Positions 37,056 to 47,305 of a stretch of DNA of 64,000 nucleotides are shown one piece after another (position 1 is the first letter of the stretch; every line of letters begins with the position of its first letter). Below the pieces are notes generated by a model. That model was not told where the DNA came from. It made no database searches and worked only from the letters and a program-made list of their open reading frames with translations. The translations under genes were made by a program, and so were the position numbers. Where the stretch lies: NCBI RefSeq assembly GCF_019645815.1, contig NZ_CP080997.1:2608880-2672879 (forward strand). The letters run 5' to 3'. Source of the DNA: Mycolicibacter heraklionensis. Lineage in GTDB: Bacteria; Actinomycetota; Actinomycetes; Mycobacteriales; Mycobacteriaceae.

Positions 37056-40000
37056 CAATAAATACCGCTCTCGCTACCGGTCGAAGCCGACTCGACCTGA
37101 TCGAACAACTCATCCAGCACGCCGCCGGATGAGCCGAACCCCAAATCATCGTCGTCTTGGCCCGCTGTGCTGTCCGGCTCCGCATAACGCGACGCCAGCA
37201 GTCCCACCAGGTGTGTCGTCAACGCTGAGATGCTGGGGTGATTCCACAGCATTGACGCCGACAAATCCACCCCCACCAACTGTTGTGTCTCTTTCAGAAC
37301 CGTCATCGCGATCATGGAATCGAGCCCCATCTCCGGGAACGGCTGATCCACATCGACCGCTGTCGCGGATGTCCGAAGTTCGCGGGCCAGAATAGCCTGC
37401 AGCCTGACCACCAATTCCTCGTGCCGCTTGTCGGCCGGGATGGTCGACCAGTCCGGCACGCCTGCCGCCGACGCGCCGGCACCGGCTTGCTCACCGGTCG
37501 CAGCAGCACCGCCCGTCACTCCGGTTTCAGAGGCCTCAGCGACGAGGTCCTCGAAGAAGGTCAGATCACGGAACTCCGGCGAGGTGGCGACTGCACGGTC
37601 GATACGCAGGCGTCCCACCCCGACCCGGGGGCCGATCAGGCCGGCGTCGGCACCCAGCACGGCGTCCAGCGCCTCGATGCCTTCGTCGGGGCTGATCGGA
37701 TCGAGGACGCTGAGCGTCATCGAGCGGCCCAGACCCACATCCGACCACTGGCCCCAGTTGATGGCGGTTGCGGGCAGGCCCGACGCGTGCCGCCACGCCA
37801 TCAGCGCGTCCAACCAGGCGTTGGAGGTGGCGTATCCGAGCTGGCCGGGCAGGCCCAGCAGCGCGGCCATCGAGGAGAAGCCCACCCACCAGTCAAGCGG
37901 GGTGGCCGCGGTGGCGGCATGCAGCCGCGCGGCGCCGACGGCCTTGGCCGACCACACGCTCTCCAGGCTCTCCCGGCTCACGGCCGTCACCAGGCCGTCG
38001 CCCAGCACGCCCGCGGCATGCACCACACCACGCAGCGGCTTGCCGGTCTCCTGCGCGGCGGCCACCAGACGCTCGGCCACCCCGGGCGAACTGATGTCGC
38101 CGGCTACGAAGACCACTTCGGTGGCGGCGGCCAGTTCATCGAGGACGGCACGCTGCTGTTCGGAGGGCTCGCTGCGGCCGTTGAGGACGATTCGCCCGGC
38201 GCCACGGGCCGCCAGCCAGCGCGCTACCACGGTGCCCAGTCCGCCCAGACCCCCGGTGAGCAGGTAGGAGCCGTCGGCCCGGACCTTGGCTTGGGCAGTT
38301 TCAGCGGTCCCCGCGGTGTCCCCGGCGCCGTCGAGCGCGGCCCGGGTGAGGCGTTCCGTGTAGCGCTGCCCACCGCGCCAGGCGATCACGTCGTCGCGCA
38401 GCGGAGCGCCCAGTTCCGCCAGCAAGGCGTCGACCAGGGCCGCGGTGTCCCCCGATGCGTCCAGGTCCACCAGGGTGGCGCCCAGGTCGGGTTCGTCGGC
38501 CAGGACCCGGGCGAGTTCGCCGGGGAACCGCCAGGTGCGGACCACGCCCTTCAGCGCACCGACAGCCGGGTCGCCGGGCTCGTCGCTCCCGAAGGCCAGC
38601 CCACCGCGGCTGACCAGCCACAACCGCGGCTTGTGGTCGCCGGACGCTTCCGGCCAGCCCTCAACCGCTGCGCGGGCCGTCGACGCGGCCGTCCAGATGA
38701 GCTCACGGGCGCGAGCCAGTGCGCCGTCCGGGTCGGACCCGTCGAACCCGGCCCGGTCAAGGAAGACCACGATGCCGGCCGGCGGGTGTGCGGGATCGGC
38801 GGCGGTACGTGCAACCGCCTCGCTCAGGGCCGGTTCGTCGGCGAACCGGCCGGTCACGACCTTGCGATTCGGCCCGGCCAGGCGTGCCCCGAACTGCGCG
38901 GCGAGTTCTCCGGCAGACGGCTCGGAAAGCACCAGCCAGCTGCCGTCGACCGCCCCGGCGACATCCGGTGCCGACGACAGAGCCCATTCGGCGGCGAAGA
39001 GCTTCTGGCCCAGGGGCACCCGCAGGGAGCGGGGATCGAGCGGGCGCAGTTCGACGCCGGTGAGTTCGGCAACGACGGCGCCCGAGTCATCCGTCAGGAC
39101 CACTCGGCCAACGGCCACCTTGTCCTCGTGACTGCTCACCTCGGTGTGGCAACGCACCTGGCGTCCAACAGGTGCGAACACCCGCACCGCGGCCACCGCC
39201 GCCGGCACGTAACCGCTGTGCTCTGCGTCATCGGCCGGGATGCCCGCCGCCAGCTGCCGCAGCCCGGCATCGAGCAAGGCCGGGTGTAGGCGGTACGCGG
39301 GATGGGTGGCCACGTCGTCGGGCAGGGTGAGCACACTGTCCGCGGAGTCCTCTTGGGACTCCGGGCCCACCCGATCCGCCGGCGCCGCTGCGATGTCGGC
39401 AACCGCGTGCCGGGTCCAGGCTTCGTCGCCCTGGCGGGCGTGGATCTCGACCCGGGTCTGGCCGTTGGCCCCGCTGAGCTGGGTGGTGACCTGCGTCCCG
39501 TGCTCCAGCACCAGCGGCTGTTCGATCTTCAGGTCGGTCACCGAGATCGACTCGGCCGGTCTGCCGAGGGCCTGGCTGCCTGCCGCCACGGCCATCTCGA
39601 TCACTGCCGCCGCGGACGCAACAGCCTGTCCGTGCACCGGTTGGTCGGCCAGCCACGGCATGGCCTCAACACGAAGGTCGTTCTGCCACATGTGGTCGCC
39701 GCCGGTGAGCATCTCGACGTGTACGCCGAGCAGCGGATGCACGTCCGATGCCTGGCCGGCCCGTCCGGGCACGTGGAGCCAATGCAGGCTGTGTTGCCAG
39801 GGTGTGTTGGGCAGTTCGGCGAATCCGCCGGCCTTGGCGTCGCCGGTGCCGCTGTGGTGCCGGCCGAGTTCGGTGAGCTGAACATGGAAGCTCAGTGTTT
39901 CGTCGTCGCCCCGGCGCAGGGTCGAGGCCACCGTCACCGGTTCGGCGACGGCGGCTTCGGCCGTCTCGATGATCGAGTGGGTCAACAATGGGTGGGGGCT

Positions 40001-42508
40001 GACCTCGATGAACGTGTCGTGGTCCGCCACCGCCACGGTCACGGCCTGAATGACCAATGCGGGCTTGCGCACATTGGCAACCCAGTACTCCGCGTCCAAT
40101 CGCGGCGTGGGTCCCGCGGGATCCACCGCAGTCGAAATGAACGGGATTTGTGGCATTTGGGGGGTGAGGTCGGCCAGTTCGGCGCGCAGTTCATCGAGGA
40201 TCGGATCCATGAACGCGGTATGGGAGGCCACTTCCATGTTCACCCGCCGGGCAAACCGCTCACTCGCAGCCACCGCAGCGATCACCGCATCCACATCCGC
40301 CGGCGCACCCGCCACCACCGTCTGCCGCGGCGACAAATACCCCGCCACCTCAACACCGGGATACCCCGCCAACAACTCCTGCGTCGCCGCGGCATCCAAC
40401 TCCAACAACGCCACCGCACCCTGACCGGCCTGGCGCGACATCAACGCCGACCGCACCCCGATCACCTGCAAACCCTGCTCCAAAGTCAGCGCCCCGGCCA
40501 CCACCGCCGCAGACACCTCCCCCATCGAATGCCCAATCACCGCATCCGGAACCACCCCATAAGAACGCCACAACGCCGCCAACGCCAACTGCAACCCCAT
40601 GATCACCGGCTGCACCTGCGCATCACCGGAAATCTCACGACCCTGCTCAATCACCTCACGCAGCGAAAAACCCACCTGCCGAACAAAAACCGGCTCCAAC
40701 TCATCAACAGCCGCAGCAAACACCGGCTCATCGGCCAACAACCGACGACCCATCCCCACCCAATGCGAACCCTGACCCGAAAACACAAAGACCGGCCGAG
40801 ATGTCGCCGGCCGCGACTTGGGCTCGACGACGCCGGGGCCAGACTCGCCGGCGGCGAGTGCGGTCAGTCCGGCCAGCGCGGCAGCGCGGTCGCGAGCGCA
40901 TACGCCCGCGGTGTACTTGAAGCGGCTTCGGTTCTCCCGCAGGGTCTCTGCGATGTCGGGCAGGGCCACACCAGCGCCATCGGTCTGAAGCCACTGTGCG
41001 AGCACCCCGGCGGTGGCCGCGATGCGCGCCGGCGACTTCCCCGACACCACCAACGTGCTCACCGGCACCGCCGGAGCCGCCGCAGCAACCTCAGCATCTG
41101 GGGCCTGCTCCACGATCACATGCGCATTAGTGCCCGACACCCCAAACGAGGACACCCCCGCCCGACGCGGACGCGACACCGCCGGCCAATCCATCGCCCG
41201 AGCTGCCACCACAAAGTTCCAGGCCCCGACACCGGCGTTGGGTGTCAACTGGGAGAAGTTCAGATGCCGCGGGATGAAGCCCTGCTGCACCGACAACACC
41301 GTCTTGATGAACCCGGCAACACCCGACGCAGACTCCAGATGCCCCAAATTGGTCTTCACCGACCCCAACACCAACGGCGCCGAGGAACCCCGCTCACCAA
41401 ACACCGCCGACAAGGCATCCAACTCAATCGGATCACCCAACGCCGTCCCGGTGCCATGCGCCTCGACATAGTCGATATCGGCCGGCTCCAACCGCGCCGA
41501 CGCCAACGCCGCCCGCACCACCTTCTGCTGCGCCGGACCCGACGGCACCGTCTGACCCGACGACGGCCCATCCTGATTCACCGCCGAACCCCGCACCACC
41601 GCCAAAACCCGGTCACCATCACGCTGCGCATCCGAGAGCCGCTTGAGCACCACCACCCCAGCACCCTCGCCGCGCACATAACCATCAGCGGCGGCATCAA
41701 AGGTCTTGCACTGCCCATCCGGGGCCAACATCCCCCACCGCGAGGTCGCAATGCTGTTCTGCGGAGCCAACATCAAATTCACCCCGGCAGCCAACGCCTG
41801 ATCCGACTCCCGACGCCGCAAACTCGCACACGCCAAATGAATCGTCACCAACGACGACGAACACGCCGTATCCACCATCATCGCCGGACCATGCACACCC
41901 AAGAAATACGACAACCGCCCCGCCGCAAAATTCGGTCCGTTGCCAAACGAGAGGTACGGGTCGGCGTCGCGCGGGTTGAGCTTCTCGGCTGCGAGGACGG
42001 CGTAGTCGTTGGTTGTCAGGCCGACGAAAATGCCGGTCTGAGTGCCCCGGATCGCCTCCTTGGTGATCCCGGCATGCTCCAACGCCTCCCAGGCCACCTC
42101 CATCAACAACCGCTGCTGAGGATCCATCGCATCAGCCTCACGCGGCGAATAGCCGAAGAACTCCGCGTCAAACTCCGCCGGCTGCCACGACGTCAAAAAC
42201 CCGCCCTCACGAGAACAAATCGTCCCCGGCACCGAATGATCCGACGAAAACAACGCATCGGCATCCCAACGATCCGCCGGAACCCGAACAATCCCCGAAC
42301 CCTCATCACACAACAACCGCCACAACGCGGCCGGACCATCCACCCCACCAGGCAGACGACACCCCACACCCACCACCGCGATCGGCTCAGTATCCCCCGC
42401 CTCAGCAACCGCCAACCGCGCCGTCAAATCATCAATCTTGCGCAGCGCCTCAGCAACAATCGCCCGACGATCCGGCCCCCCGACCGGCGCAGCACTCTTC
42501 TCGCTCAA
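37055..42508 (-). CDS. PKS C: type I PKS, KS-AT-(inactive DH)-KR-ACP
   Basis: This is an 1817-residue single-module PKS. KS Cys is near 215 (DTACSSSLV), AT GHSMGE near 661, KR GGLGGLG near 1418 with FSSMAA...YATSN, and ACP GLDSMIAM near 1729. The DH-like region (about 920-1190) has QPVHGQAVAS where HxxxGxxxxP is expected, and LDAGLR instead of DxxxQ/H, so it is probably dead and the module yields a beta-hydroxyl. The N-terminus carries a helical docking segment (RAIVAEALRKIDDLTARLAV). The TTG start overlaps the PKS B stop (TTGA), with SD GGAGAGG in the PKS B 3' end. The 5' 2.4 kb is nearly identical to that of PKS A and uses different synonymous codons from the 3' part. Confidence 0.92.
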   Translation of the reverse strand: MSEKSAAPVGGPDRRAIVAEALRKIDDLTARLAVAEAGDTEPIAVVGVGCRLPGGVDGPAALWRLLCDEGSGIVRVPADRWDADALFSSDHSVPGTICSREGGFLTSWQPAEFDAEFFGYSPREADAMDPQQRLLMEVAWEALEHAGITKEAIRGTQTGIFVGLTTNDYAVLAAEKLNPRDADPYLSFGNGPNFAAGRLSYFLGVHGPAMMVDTACSSSLVTIHLACASLRRRESDQALAAGVNLMLAPQNSIATSRWGMLAPDGQCKTFDAAADGYVRGEGAGVVVLKRLSDAQRDGDRVLAVVRGSAVNQDGPSSGQTVPSGPAQQKVVRAALASARLEPADIDYVEAHGTGTALGDPIELDALSAVFGERGSSAPLVLGSVKTNLGHLESASGVAGFIKTVLSVQQGFIPRHLNFSQLTPNAGVGAWNFVVAARAMDWPAVSRPRRAGVSSFGVSGTNAHVIVEQAPDAEVAAAAPAVPVSTLVVSGKSPARIAATAGVLAQWLQTDGAGVALPDIAETLRENRSRFKYTAGVCARDRAAALAGLTALAAGESGPGVVEPKSRPATSRPVFVFSGQGSHWVGMGRRLLADEPVFAAAVDELEPVFVRQVGFSLREVIEQGREISGDAQVQPVIMGLQLALAALWRSYGVVPDAVIGHSMGEVSAAVVAGALTLEQGLQVIGVRSALMSRQAGQGAVALLELDAAATQELLAGYPGVEVAGYLSPRQTVVAGAPADVDAVIAAVAASERFARRVNMEVASHTAFMDPILDELRAELADLTPQMPQIPFISTAVDPAGPTPRLDAEYWVANVRKPALVIQAVTVAVADHDTFIEVSPHPLLTHSIIETAEAAVAEPVTVASTLRRGDDETLSFHVQLTELGRHHSGTGDAKAGGFAELPNTPWQHSLHWLHVPGRAGQASDVHPLLGVHVEMLTGGDHMWQNDLRVEAMPWLADQPVHGQAVASAAAVIEMAVAAGSQALGRPAESISVTDLKIEQPLVLEHGTQVTTQLSGANGQTRVEIHARQGDEAWTRHAVADIAAAPADRVGPESQEDSADSVLTLPDDVATHPAYRLHPALLDAGLRQLAAGIPADDAEHSGYVPAAVAAVRVFAPVGRQVRCHTEVSSHEDKVAVGRVVLTDDSGAVVAELTGVELRPLDPRSLRVPLGQKLFAAEWALSSAPDVAGAVDGSWLVLSEPSAGELAAQFGARLAGPNRKVVTGRFADEPALSEAVARTAADPAHPPAGIVVFLDRAGFDGSDPDGALARARELIWTAASTARAAVEGWPEASGDHKPRLWLVSRGGLAFGSDEPGDPAVGALKGVVRTWRFPGELARVLADEPDLGATLVDLDASGDTAALVDALLAELGAPLRDDVIAWRGGQRYTERLTRAALDGAGDTAGTAETAQAKVRADGSYLLTGGLGGLGTVVARWLAARGAGRIVLNGRSEPSEQQRAVLDELAAATEVVFVAGDISSPGVAERLVAAAQETGKPLRGVVHAAGVLGDGLVTAVSRESLESVWSAKAVGAARLHAATAATPLDWWVGFSSMAALLGLPGQLGYATSNAWLDALMAWRHASGLPATAINWGQWSDVGLGRSMTLSVLDPISPDEGIEALDAVLGADAGLIGPRVGVGRLRIDRAVATSPEFRDLTFFEDLVAEASETGVTGGAAATGEQAGAGASAAGVPDWSTIPADKRHEELVVRLQAILARELRTSATAVDVDQPFPEMGLDSMIAMTVLKETQQLVGVDLSASMLWNHPSISALTTHLVGLLASRYAEPDSTAGQDDDDLGFGSSGGVLDELFDQVESASTGSESGIY

Positions 42509-42546
42509 CTCAACCTCTCCGACAGCTGCGCGAGCAGCTCGTCATC
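40139..42546 (-). repeat. Duplicated KS-AT block, copy in PKS C (and PKS B 3' tail)
   Basis: This block aligns with 50264-52671 at a constant offset of 10,125 bp with no indel. The near-identical tracts are 42032-42546, 40991-41935 and 40139-40792. They are interrupted by divergent blocks 41936-42031 and 40793-40990. Coding-strand third positions favour G/T (GAT, GGG, TTG) rather than the C-ending codons of the surrounding PKS genes. Confidence 0.93.
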
Positions 42547-45500
42547 ACTCATGTCGTCATAGGCGTCGGCGCTGTCCTGCTCGGCGACCTCGACCAGCTC
42601 GGGCAGGATCGTTGCCAGGTATCCGGTCAGTGCGTCGATGGTCGGGTAGTCGAACACCACTGCGGCCGGCAGAGTTTCGCCGAGGCTGTCCGAAAGTGAC
42701 CGCTGCAGGGTGACACTCATCAGTGAATCCATGCCGGATTGGAAGAATCCGGCGGTCGGATCCAGCGCGTGGCGCGACCCCAGTCCCATGGCGGCGACGA
42801 CCTGATCGGTGACGTGGTCGCGCAGCAGCTCCGCACGCTGTTCGGGTTCCGTCTCGGCCAGAGCGCGGCGGAACTCGGTGCTGACCGCCGCGGGTCCATC
42901 GGCCGGTGCGCCGGCGACCAGCAGCTCATCGACGATGCGCAGCGCCGCCCGGGTGCGGTATGCGGCGGCAAGCCGCGGCCAGTCCGCCGCGACGACCGTG
43001 TGCCGCACCGCGTTGTGTGCGCCGATCACCAGCGGCAGCGCCCCGATGGCGACATCGTCGGCCATCGGCTCCAGCCCGGAGTCGACAGTCACCTGGCGTT
43101 CGACATCGGATTGGGTGTCGGTCAACGACTTCCACAATCCCCAGTTGATCGCGGTAGCCGGCAGGCCCGCCGCGCGGCGGGCGTAGGCAAAGGTGTCCAG
43201 GAAGGTGGTGGTCGCCGTGTAGTGCGCCAGCCAGCGCGACCCGGTGATGCCGGAGATCGACGAGAACAACACGAAATACCGCACCGGCTGCCGCAGCGAC
43301 AGCTTGTGCAGCACCGCGACCACGTCGAGTTTCGGGCGGAACATGGTGGTGACGTCGTCGTCGGTCATGTCCCGCAGGGTCACCGGGCCACCGGCGAAGG
43401 CGGCCACGTGGATGCCTTCCAGCGGCGGCAGGTCGGCGCCGAACCGATCGAACAGCGCACCCATCGCGGTCTCGTCGGCCGCGTCGGCAGCCACTGTCAC
43501 CAGTGTCGTTCCGGCCGAGGCCAACTCGGCGGCCAACTCGTCGAGCACTGAGCCCGGGCGCCGGGACACCGCGATGATGGTCTTGGCTCCACTGGCCGCC
43601 AGTTGCCGCACCAGCTGCGGCCCGATGTTGCCGGTGGCTCCGATCACCAGATGGCTACTGCCGGCGTCGAATTCAACCGGTGCAGCGCCGGTGGGACGGC
43701 CACCGAGCAGGCGTGGGACCCGGCGGACACCGGCCCGGTAGACCACCTGGTCCTCGTTGTCGGCGGCGCTGGCCTCGGCGAGCAGGTATCCGGCGACCAG
43801 TGCTGCGGGGACCGATTCGTCGACGTCGACCACCCTGCCCCAGATCTCCGGGTGCTCCAGCGCGAGGCTGCGGCCCAGCCCCCACAGCACGGCGTGCGCG
43901 GGGTTGGCCCGGTCGCCATCGCCGACAGGTTGCGCGTTGCGGGTCAGCAGGAACAGCTTCGCCGGGTTCGACGTCTGCTCCGCCATCGCGGTGGCCAGGC
44001 GCCGCGCCGCGTTGAACGCCGCGTAGGCCGGTGCAGCGCTCAGATCCGTCGCGTCCGTCGACGGCGCGAACAGCACGTGAGTGGTAGTGCCCAAGGCCGT
44101 GGCCAGTGCCGCACGGTCACCGTCGGCGGTCAGCACCGACGCGTCCAGCGCAGTCACGCCGCCGCCCAGCTTCGCGCCGATCTCGGCACTCAACTCCTGG
44201 CCGCCGATCACCAGCCAGGACTGCTCGGCGACGGTCTCGCCGGACTCTGCTTCGGCAGCCGGCCAGGTCAGCTCGCACCACCAGTCCTGTGGCACCGCAC
44301 CCGGGCTGCCGGCGGAGCGTTGCGCTCCGGCACCGGCAGGGACGGCGGGGTGTCGGACGGCCGCGGTCTCGATCCAGTAATTGCTGTGCTGCCACGGGGT
44401 CGCGGGCAGGACCGGGTGCGGTTCGGGCGGGTGCGGGGTCTGCGGGGGTTGGGTGGTGTGCGTGCGGTTGAGGCTGGTGTGGAAGCTGACCGCGTCGTCG
44501 CCGTCGCGTACCAGAGTTCCGACGCTGTGGTGGTGACCGCCCAGGGCTTCCACGGTGTCAGCAATTGCGTGCGTGAGAATCGGGTGGGCGCTGACCTCCA
44601 CGAATGTGGTGTACTCGCCCGCCGCCGCACTGACCGCCTGGGTCAGCAGCGCGGGCTGACGAACATTGTTCACCCAGTAGTCGGCGTCCAGCATCGGCAT
44701 GCCGCCGGCCGGCATGGCGGCTTCGGTGACGGTCGAGAAGAACGGGATGGTGGCGACTTCGGGCGTCAGGCCCTCCAGTGCCGCCCGCAACTCCGGCAGG
44801 ATCGGGTCCATCAACGCGGTGTGCGAGGCCACTTCCATGTTGACCCGCCGGGCGAACTTGTTCTGTCCGCTGACCGCGGCGATGACCGCATCGACGGGCG
44901 AAACCGGGCCGGCAACCACGGTCTGTTTCGGCGAGAGGTAGCCCGCCACACTGACATCCGGGTAGTCGGCCAGCAGGGCCTCGGTCGCTTCGGCGTCCAG
45001 GTTCAGCAGCGCCACCGCGCCCTGCCCGGCCTGCCGCGACATCAACTGAGAACGGGCCGCGATGACCCGGAATCCGTCGGCCGCGCTCAGTGCACCGGCG
45101 ACCACCGCGGCGGTGACCTCGCCCATCGAGTGGCCGATGACCGCGTCGGGGTGTACCCCGTAGGAGCGCCAGAGCTCGGTCAGCGCCAGCTGCAGCCCCA
45201 TCAGGACGGGCTGTACCTGCGCGTCACCGCTGACCGGTTCACCGGCGGAGATCACCTGCCACAGCGAGAACCCGACGTGTTCGACGAAGGCCGGTTCCAG
45301 CACCGCCAATGCCCGGGCGAACGCCGGTTCGTCGGTGAGCAGTTGACGGCCCATTCCGATCCAGTGCGAACCCTGGCCGGAGTACACGAAGACGGTGCCG
45401 GGCCCGCACGGGCCGTCGTGCGGACCGGTGACTCCGCACTCCTGACCCTCCGCCGAGGTACCGGCCGCCAGTGACCGCAAGCCGTTGACCGCAGCGCCCC

Positions 45501-47286
45501 GGTCGCGGGCGCACACCGTGCCGAACAGGGGCTGCCGGGCGCGGTGGTGATTGAGCGTGTGCGCGACGTCGGCCAGTTCGACACCGGCGCCGTCGCCTTC
45601 CAGCCAGTCGGCCAGGTCGCTCGCTGTCGCAGCGATCCGCTCCGGGGTCCGTCCGGAAACCACCAGGGTGGTCACTGCCGGATCTACCTCGCGCGCAGTG
45701 ACTTTGGCGGGCGGCGCCTGCTCGATGACGACGTGCGCGTTGGTGCCACCAAAACCGAACGACGAGATCCCGGCTCGCCGCGGGTGATCCGACGAGGGCC
45801 ACTCCTGGTGTTCGGCAACGACCTTCAAACGCATCTGCTCGAAGGTGATGTGCGGGTTCGGGGTGTTGAAATGCAGATTCTTCGGGATACGCCCGCGTTG
45901 CACGGCCAGCACCGTCTTGATGAAACCGACCATCCCCGCGGCGGCCTCGAGATGCCCGAGGTTCGACTTGGCCGCGCCGAGCAGCAGCGGCGACTGGGGG
46001 GAACGGCCCCGGCCCAGCACCGTGCCCAGCGCTTTGGCCTCGATCGGGTCGCCCAACAGGGTTCCGGTTCCGTGGGTTTCGACGTAGTCGACTTCCTGCG
46101 GGGCGACGCCGGCGTCGGCGTAGGCCGACCGCAGGACCGCCATCTGGGCAGCCGGGTTCGGCGCCAGCAGGCCGTTGGAGTGGCCGTCCTGGTTGATCGC
46201 CGATCCGCGCACCACCGCCAGCACCCGGTCGCCGTCTTGGCGGGCGTCGGACAGCCGCTTGAGCACCACGACACCGCAGCCCTCACCGCGAACGAATCCG
46301 TCGGCGTCGGCGTCGAACGCGTGGCACGCACCGGTCGTCGACAATGCCCCGCTCTGGTCGAACCCGCGGAACACCGCAGGGGACATCAGCAGATTCACGC
46401 CGCCGGCGATCGCGGTCTCGCATTCCCCGGTCCGCAGACTCCGGCACGCCAGGTGCAGCGCGACCAGCGAAGACGAGCACGCGGTGTCCACCGTCACCGA
46501 CGGTCCGCGCAGGTCCAGGAAATACGACAGCCGGTTGGCGATGATGCTCAGTGCGCCACCGGCGTTGCTCCAGGCGTCCACGCTTTGCAGATCGGAGGAC
46601 GCGTGGCAGCCGTACTCGGTGATGCTGGCCCCGACGTACACGCCGGTCTGCGATCGCCGCAACGATGTCGCCGGAATTCCCGCGTGCTCCAAAGCTTCCC
46701 ACGCCACTTCGAGCAGGAGCCGTTGCTGCGGGTCCATCTTGACCGCTTCGCGGCTGGAGATGTCGAAGAACTCGGCGTCGAATGCGGCGATATCGCGCAG
46801 GAACGAGCCCCAGCGAGTGGTGCGGGCGATCGCACTGCTGGTCCCCGCTGACCCGTCGTCGAACGGCGCCCAGCGCTCGGCGGGCACTTCGGTCACCGCG
46901 TTGCCGCCGTCGAGCAGGAACTGCCACAGCGCTTCCGGCGAGTTGATGTCACCGGGGAAGCGGCAACCCAGACCGATCACCGCGATGGGCTCGTCGGTGC
47001 CAAACCGCCCGGGCTCGGGCGCCAACTCGTCGTCCGCGGATTCGGGCTCGATGAGGAACCGGGCCAATTCCGCGACCGAGGGGTGCTGCCAGAGTTCCAC
47101 CGGTGAGACCTTGCGGCCCAGCAATTCGGACAACTCGCCGCAGAGCACCACGGCATCGCGGGAACCGACGCCCAGATCGTTGAGAGACGCGTTGAAATCG
47201 ATGTCCTCGAGACTGCATCCGATGTTGGTGACCAAATAGTCAGCCAGCCAGTGGCGCAGTGCTTCTTCGTCAAATGCTGCGGTCAT
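42505..47286 (-). CDS. ppsA: PKS B: PpsA-like type I PKS, ACP-KS-AT-KR-ACP
   Basis: This 1593-residue PKS has an N-terminal ACP (residues 1-85, phosphopantetheine Ser42 in [11 protein letters not shown]), the hallmark of PpsA, which FadD26 loads with an acyl-AMP. Then KS (Cys near 269), AT (GHSMGE near 719), KR (GATGNIG near 1214; FSSISG...HYTATT near 1355) and a C-terminal ACP (GMDSLMSV near 1519). The N-terminus [14 protein letters not shown] closely matches PpsA. The KR lacks the usual Asn, as I remember for PpsA/B. The C-terminus [13 protein letters not shown] is a docking tail. ATG 47286 is 19 bp after PKS A, with only a weak SD. In M. tuberculosis ppsA directly follows fadD26; here PKS A intervenes. 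Confidence 0.92.
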   Translation of the reverse strand: MTAAFDEEALRHWLADYLVTNIGCSLEDIDFNASLNDLGVGSRDAVVLCGELSELLGRKVSPVELWQHPSVAELARFLIEPESADDELAPEPGRFGTDEPIAVIGLGCRFPGDINSPEALWQFLLDGGNAVTEVPAERWAPFDDGSAGTSSAIARTTRWGSFLRDIAAFDAEFFDISSREAVKMDPQQRLLLEVAWEALEHAGIPATSLRRSQTGVYVGASITEYGCHASSDLQSVDAWSNAGGALSIIANRLSYFLDLRGPSVTVDTACSSSLVALHLACRSLRTGECETAIAGGVNLLMSPAVFRGFDQSGALSTTGACHAFDADADGFVRGEGCGVVVLKRLSDARQDGDRVLAVVRGSAINQDGHSNGLLAPNPAAQMAVLRSAYADAGVAPQEVDYVETHGTGTLLGDPIEAKALGTVLGRGRSPQSPLLLGAAKSNLGHLEAAAGMVGFIKTVLAVQRGRIPKNLHFNTPNPHITFEQMRLKVVAEHQEWPSSDHPRRAGISSFGFGGTNAHVVIEQAPPAKVTAREVDPAVTTLVVSGRTPERIAATASDLADWLEGDGAGVELADVAHTLNHHRARQPLFGTVCARDRGAAVNGLRSLAAGTSAEGQECGVTGPHDGPCGPGTVFVYSGQGSHWIGMGRQLLTDEPAFARALAVLEPAFVEHVGFSLWQVISAGEPVSGDAQVQPVLMGLQLALTELWRSYGVHPDAVIGHSMGEVTAAVVAGALSAADGFRVIAARSQLMSRQAGQGAVALLNLDAEATEALLADYPDVSVAGYLSPKQTVVAGPVSPVDAVIAAVSGQNKFARRVNMEVASHTALMDPILPELRAALEGLTPEVATIPFFSTVTEAAMPAGGMPMLDADYWVNNVRQPALLTQAVSAAAGEYTTFVEVSAHPILTHAIADTVEALGGHHHSVGTLVRDGDDAVSFHTSLNRTHTTQPPQTPHPPEPHPVLPATPWQHSNYWIETAAVRHPAVPAGAGAQRSAGSPGAVPQDWWCELTWPAAEAESGETVAEQSWLVIGGQELSAEIGAKLGGGVTALDASVLTADGDRAALATALGTTTHVLFAPSTDATDLSAAPAYAAFNAARRLATAMAEQTSNPAKLFLLTRNAQPVGDGDRANPAHAVLWGLGRSLALEHPEIWGRVVDVDESVPAALVAGYLLAEASAADNEDQVVYRAGVRRVPRLLGGRPTGAAPVEFDAGSSHLVIGATGNIGPQLVRQLAASGAKTIIAVSRRPGSVLDELAAELASAGTTLVTVAADAADETAMGALFDRFGADLPPLEGIHVAAFAGGPVTLRDMTDDDVTTMFRPKLDVVAVLHKLSLRQPVRYFVLFSSISGITGSRWLAHYTATTTFLDTFAYARRAAGLPATAINWGLWKSLTDTQSDVERQVTVDSGLEPMADDVAIGALPLVIGAHNAVRHTVVAADWPRLAAAYRTRAALRIVDELLVAGAPADGPAAVSTEFRRALAETEPEQRAELLRDHVTDQVVAAMGLGSRHALDPTAGFFQSGMDSLMSVTLQRSLSDSLGETLPAAVVFDYPTIDALTGYLATILPELVEVAEQDSADAYDDMSDDELLAQLSERLS

Positions 47287-47305
47287 GCGGGGAACTCAAT
47301 TCCCA

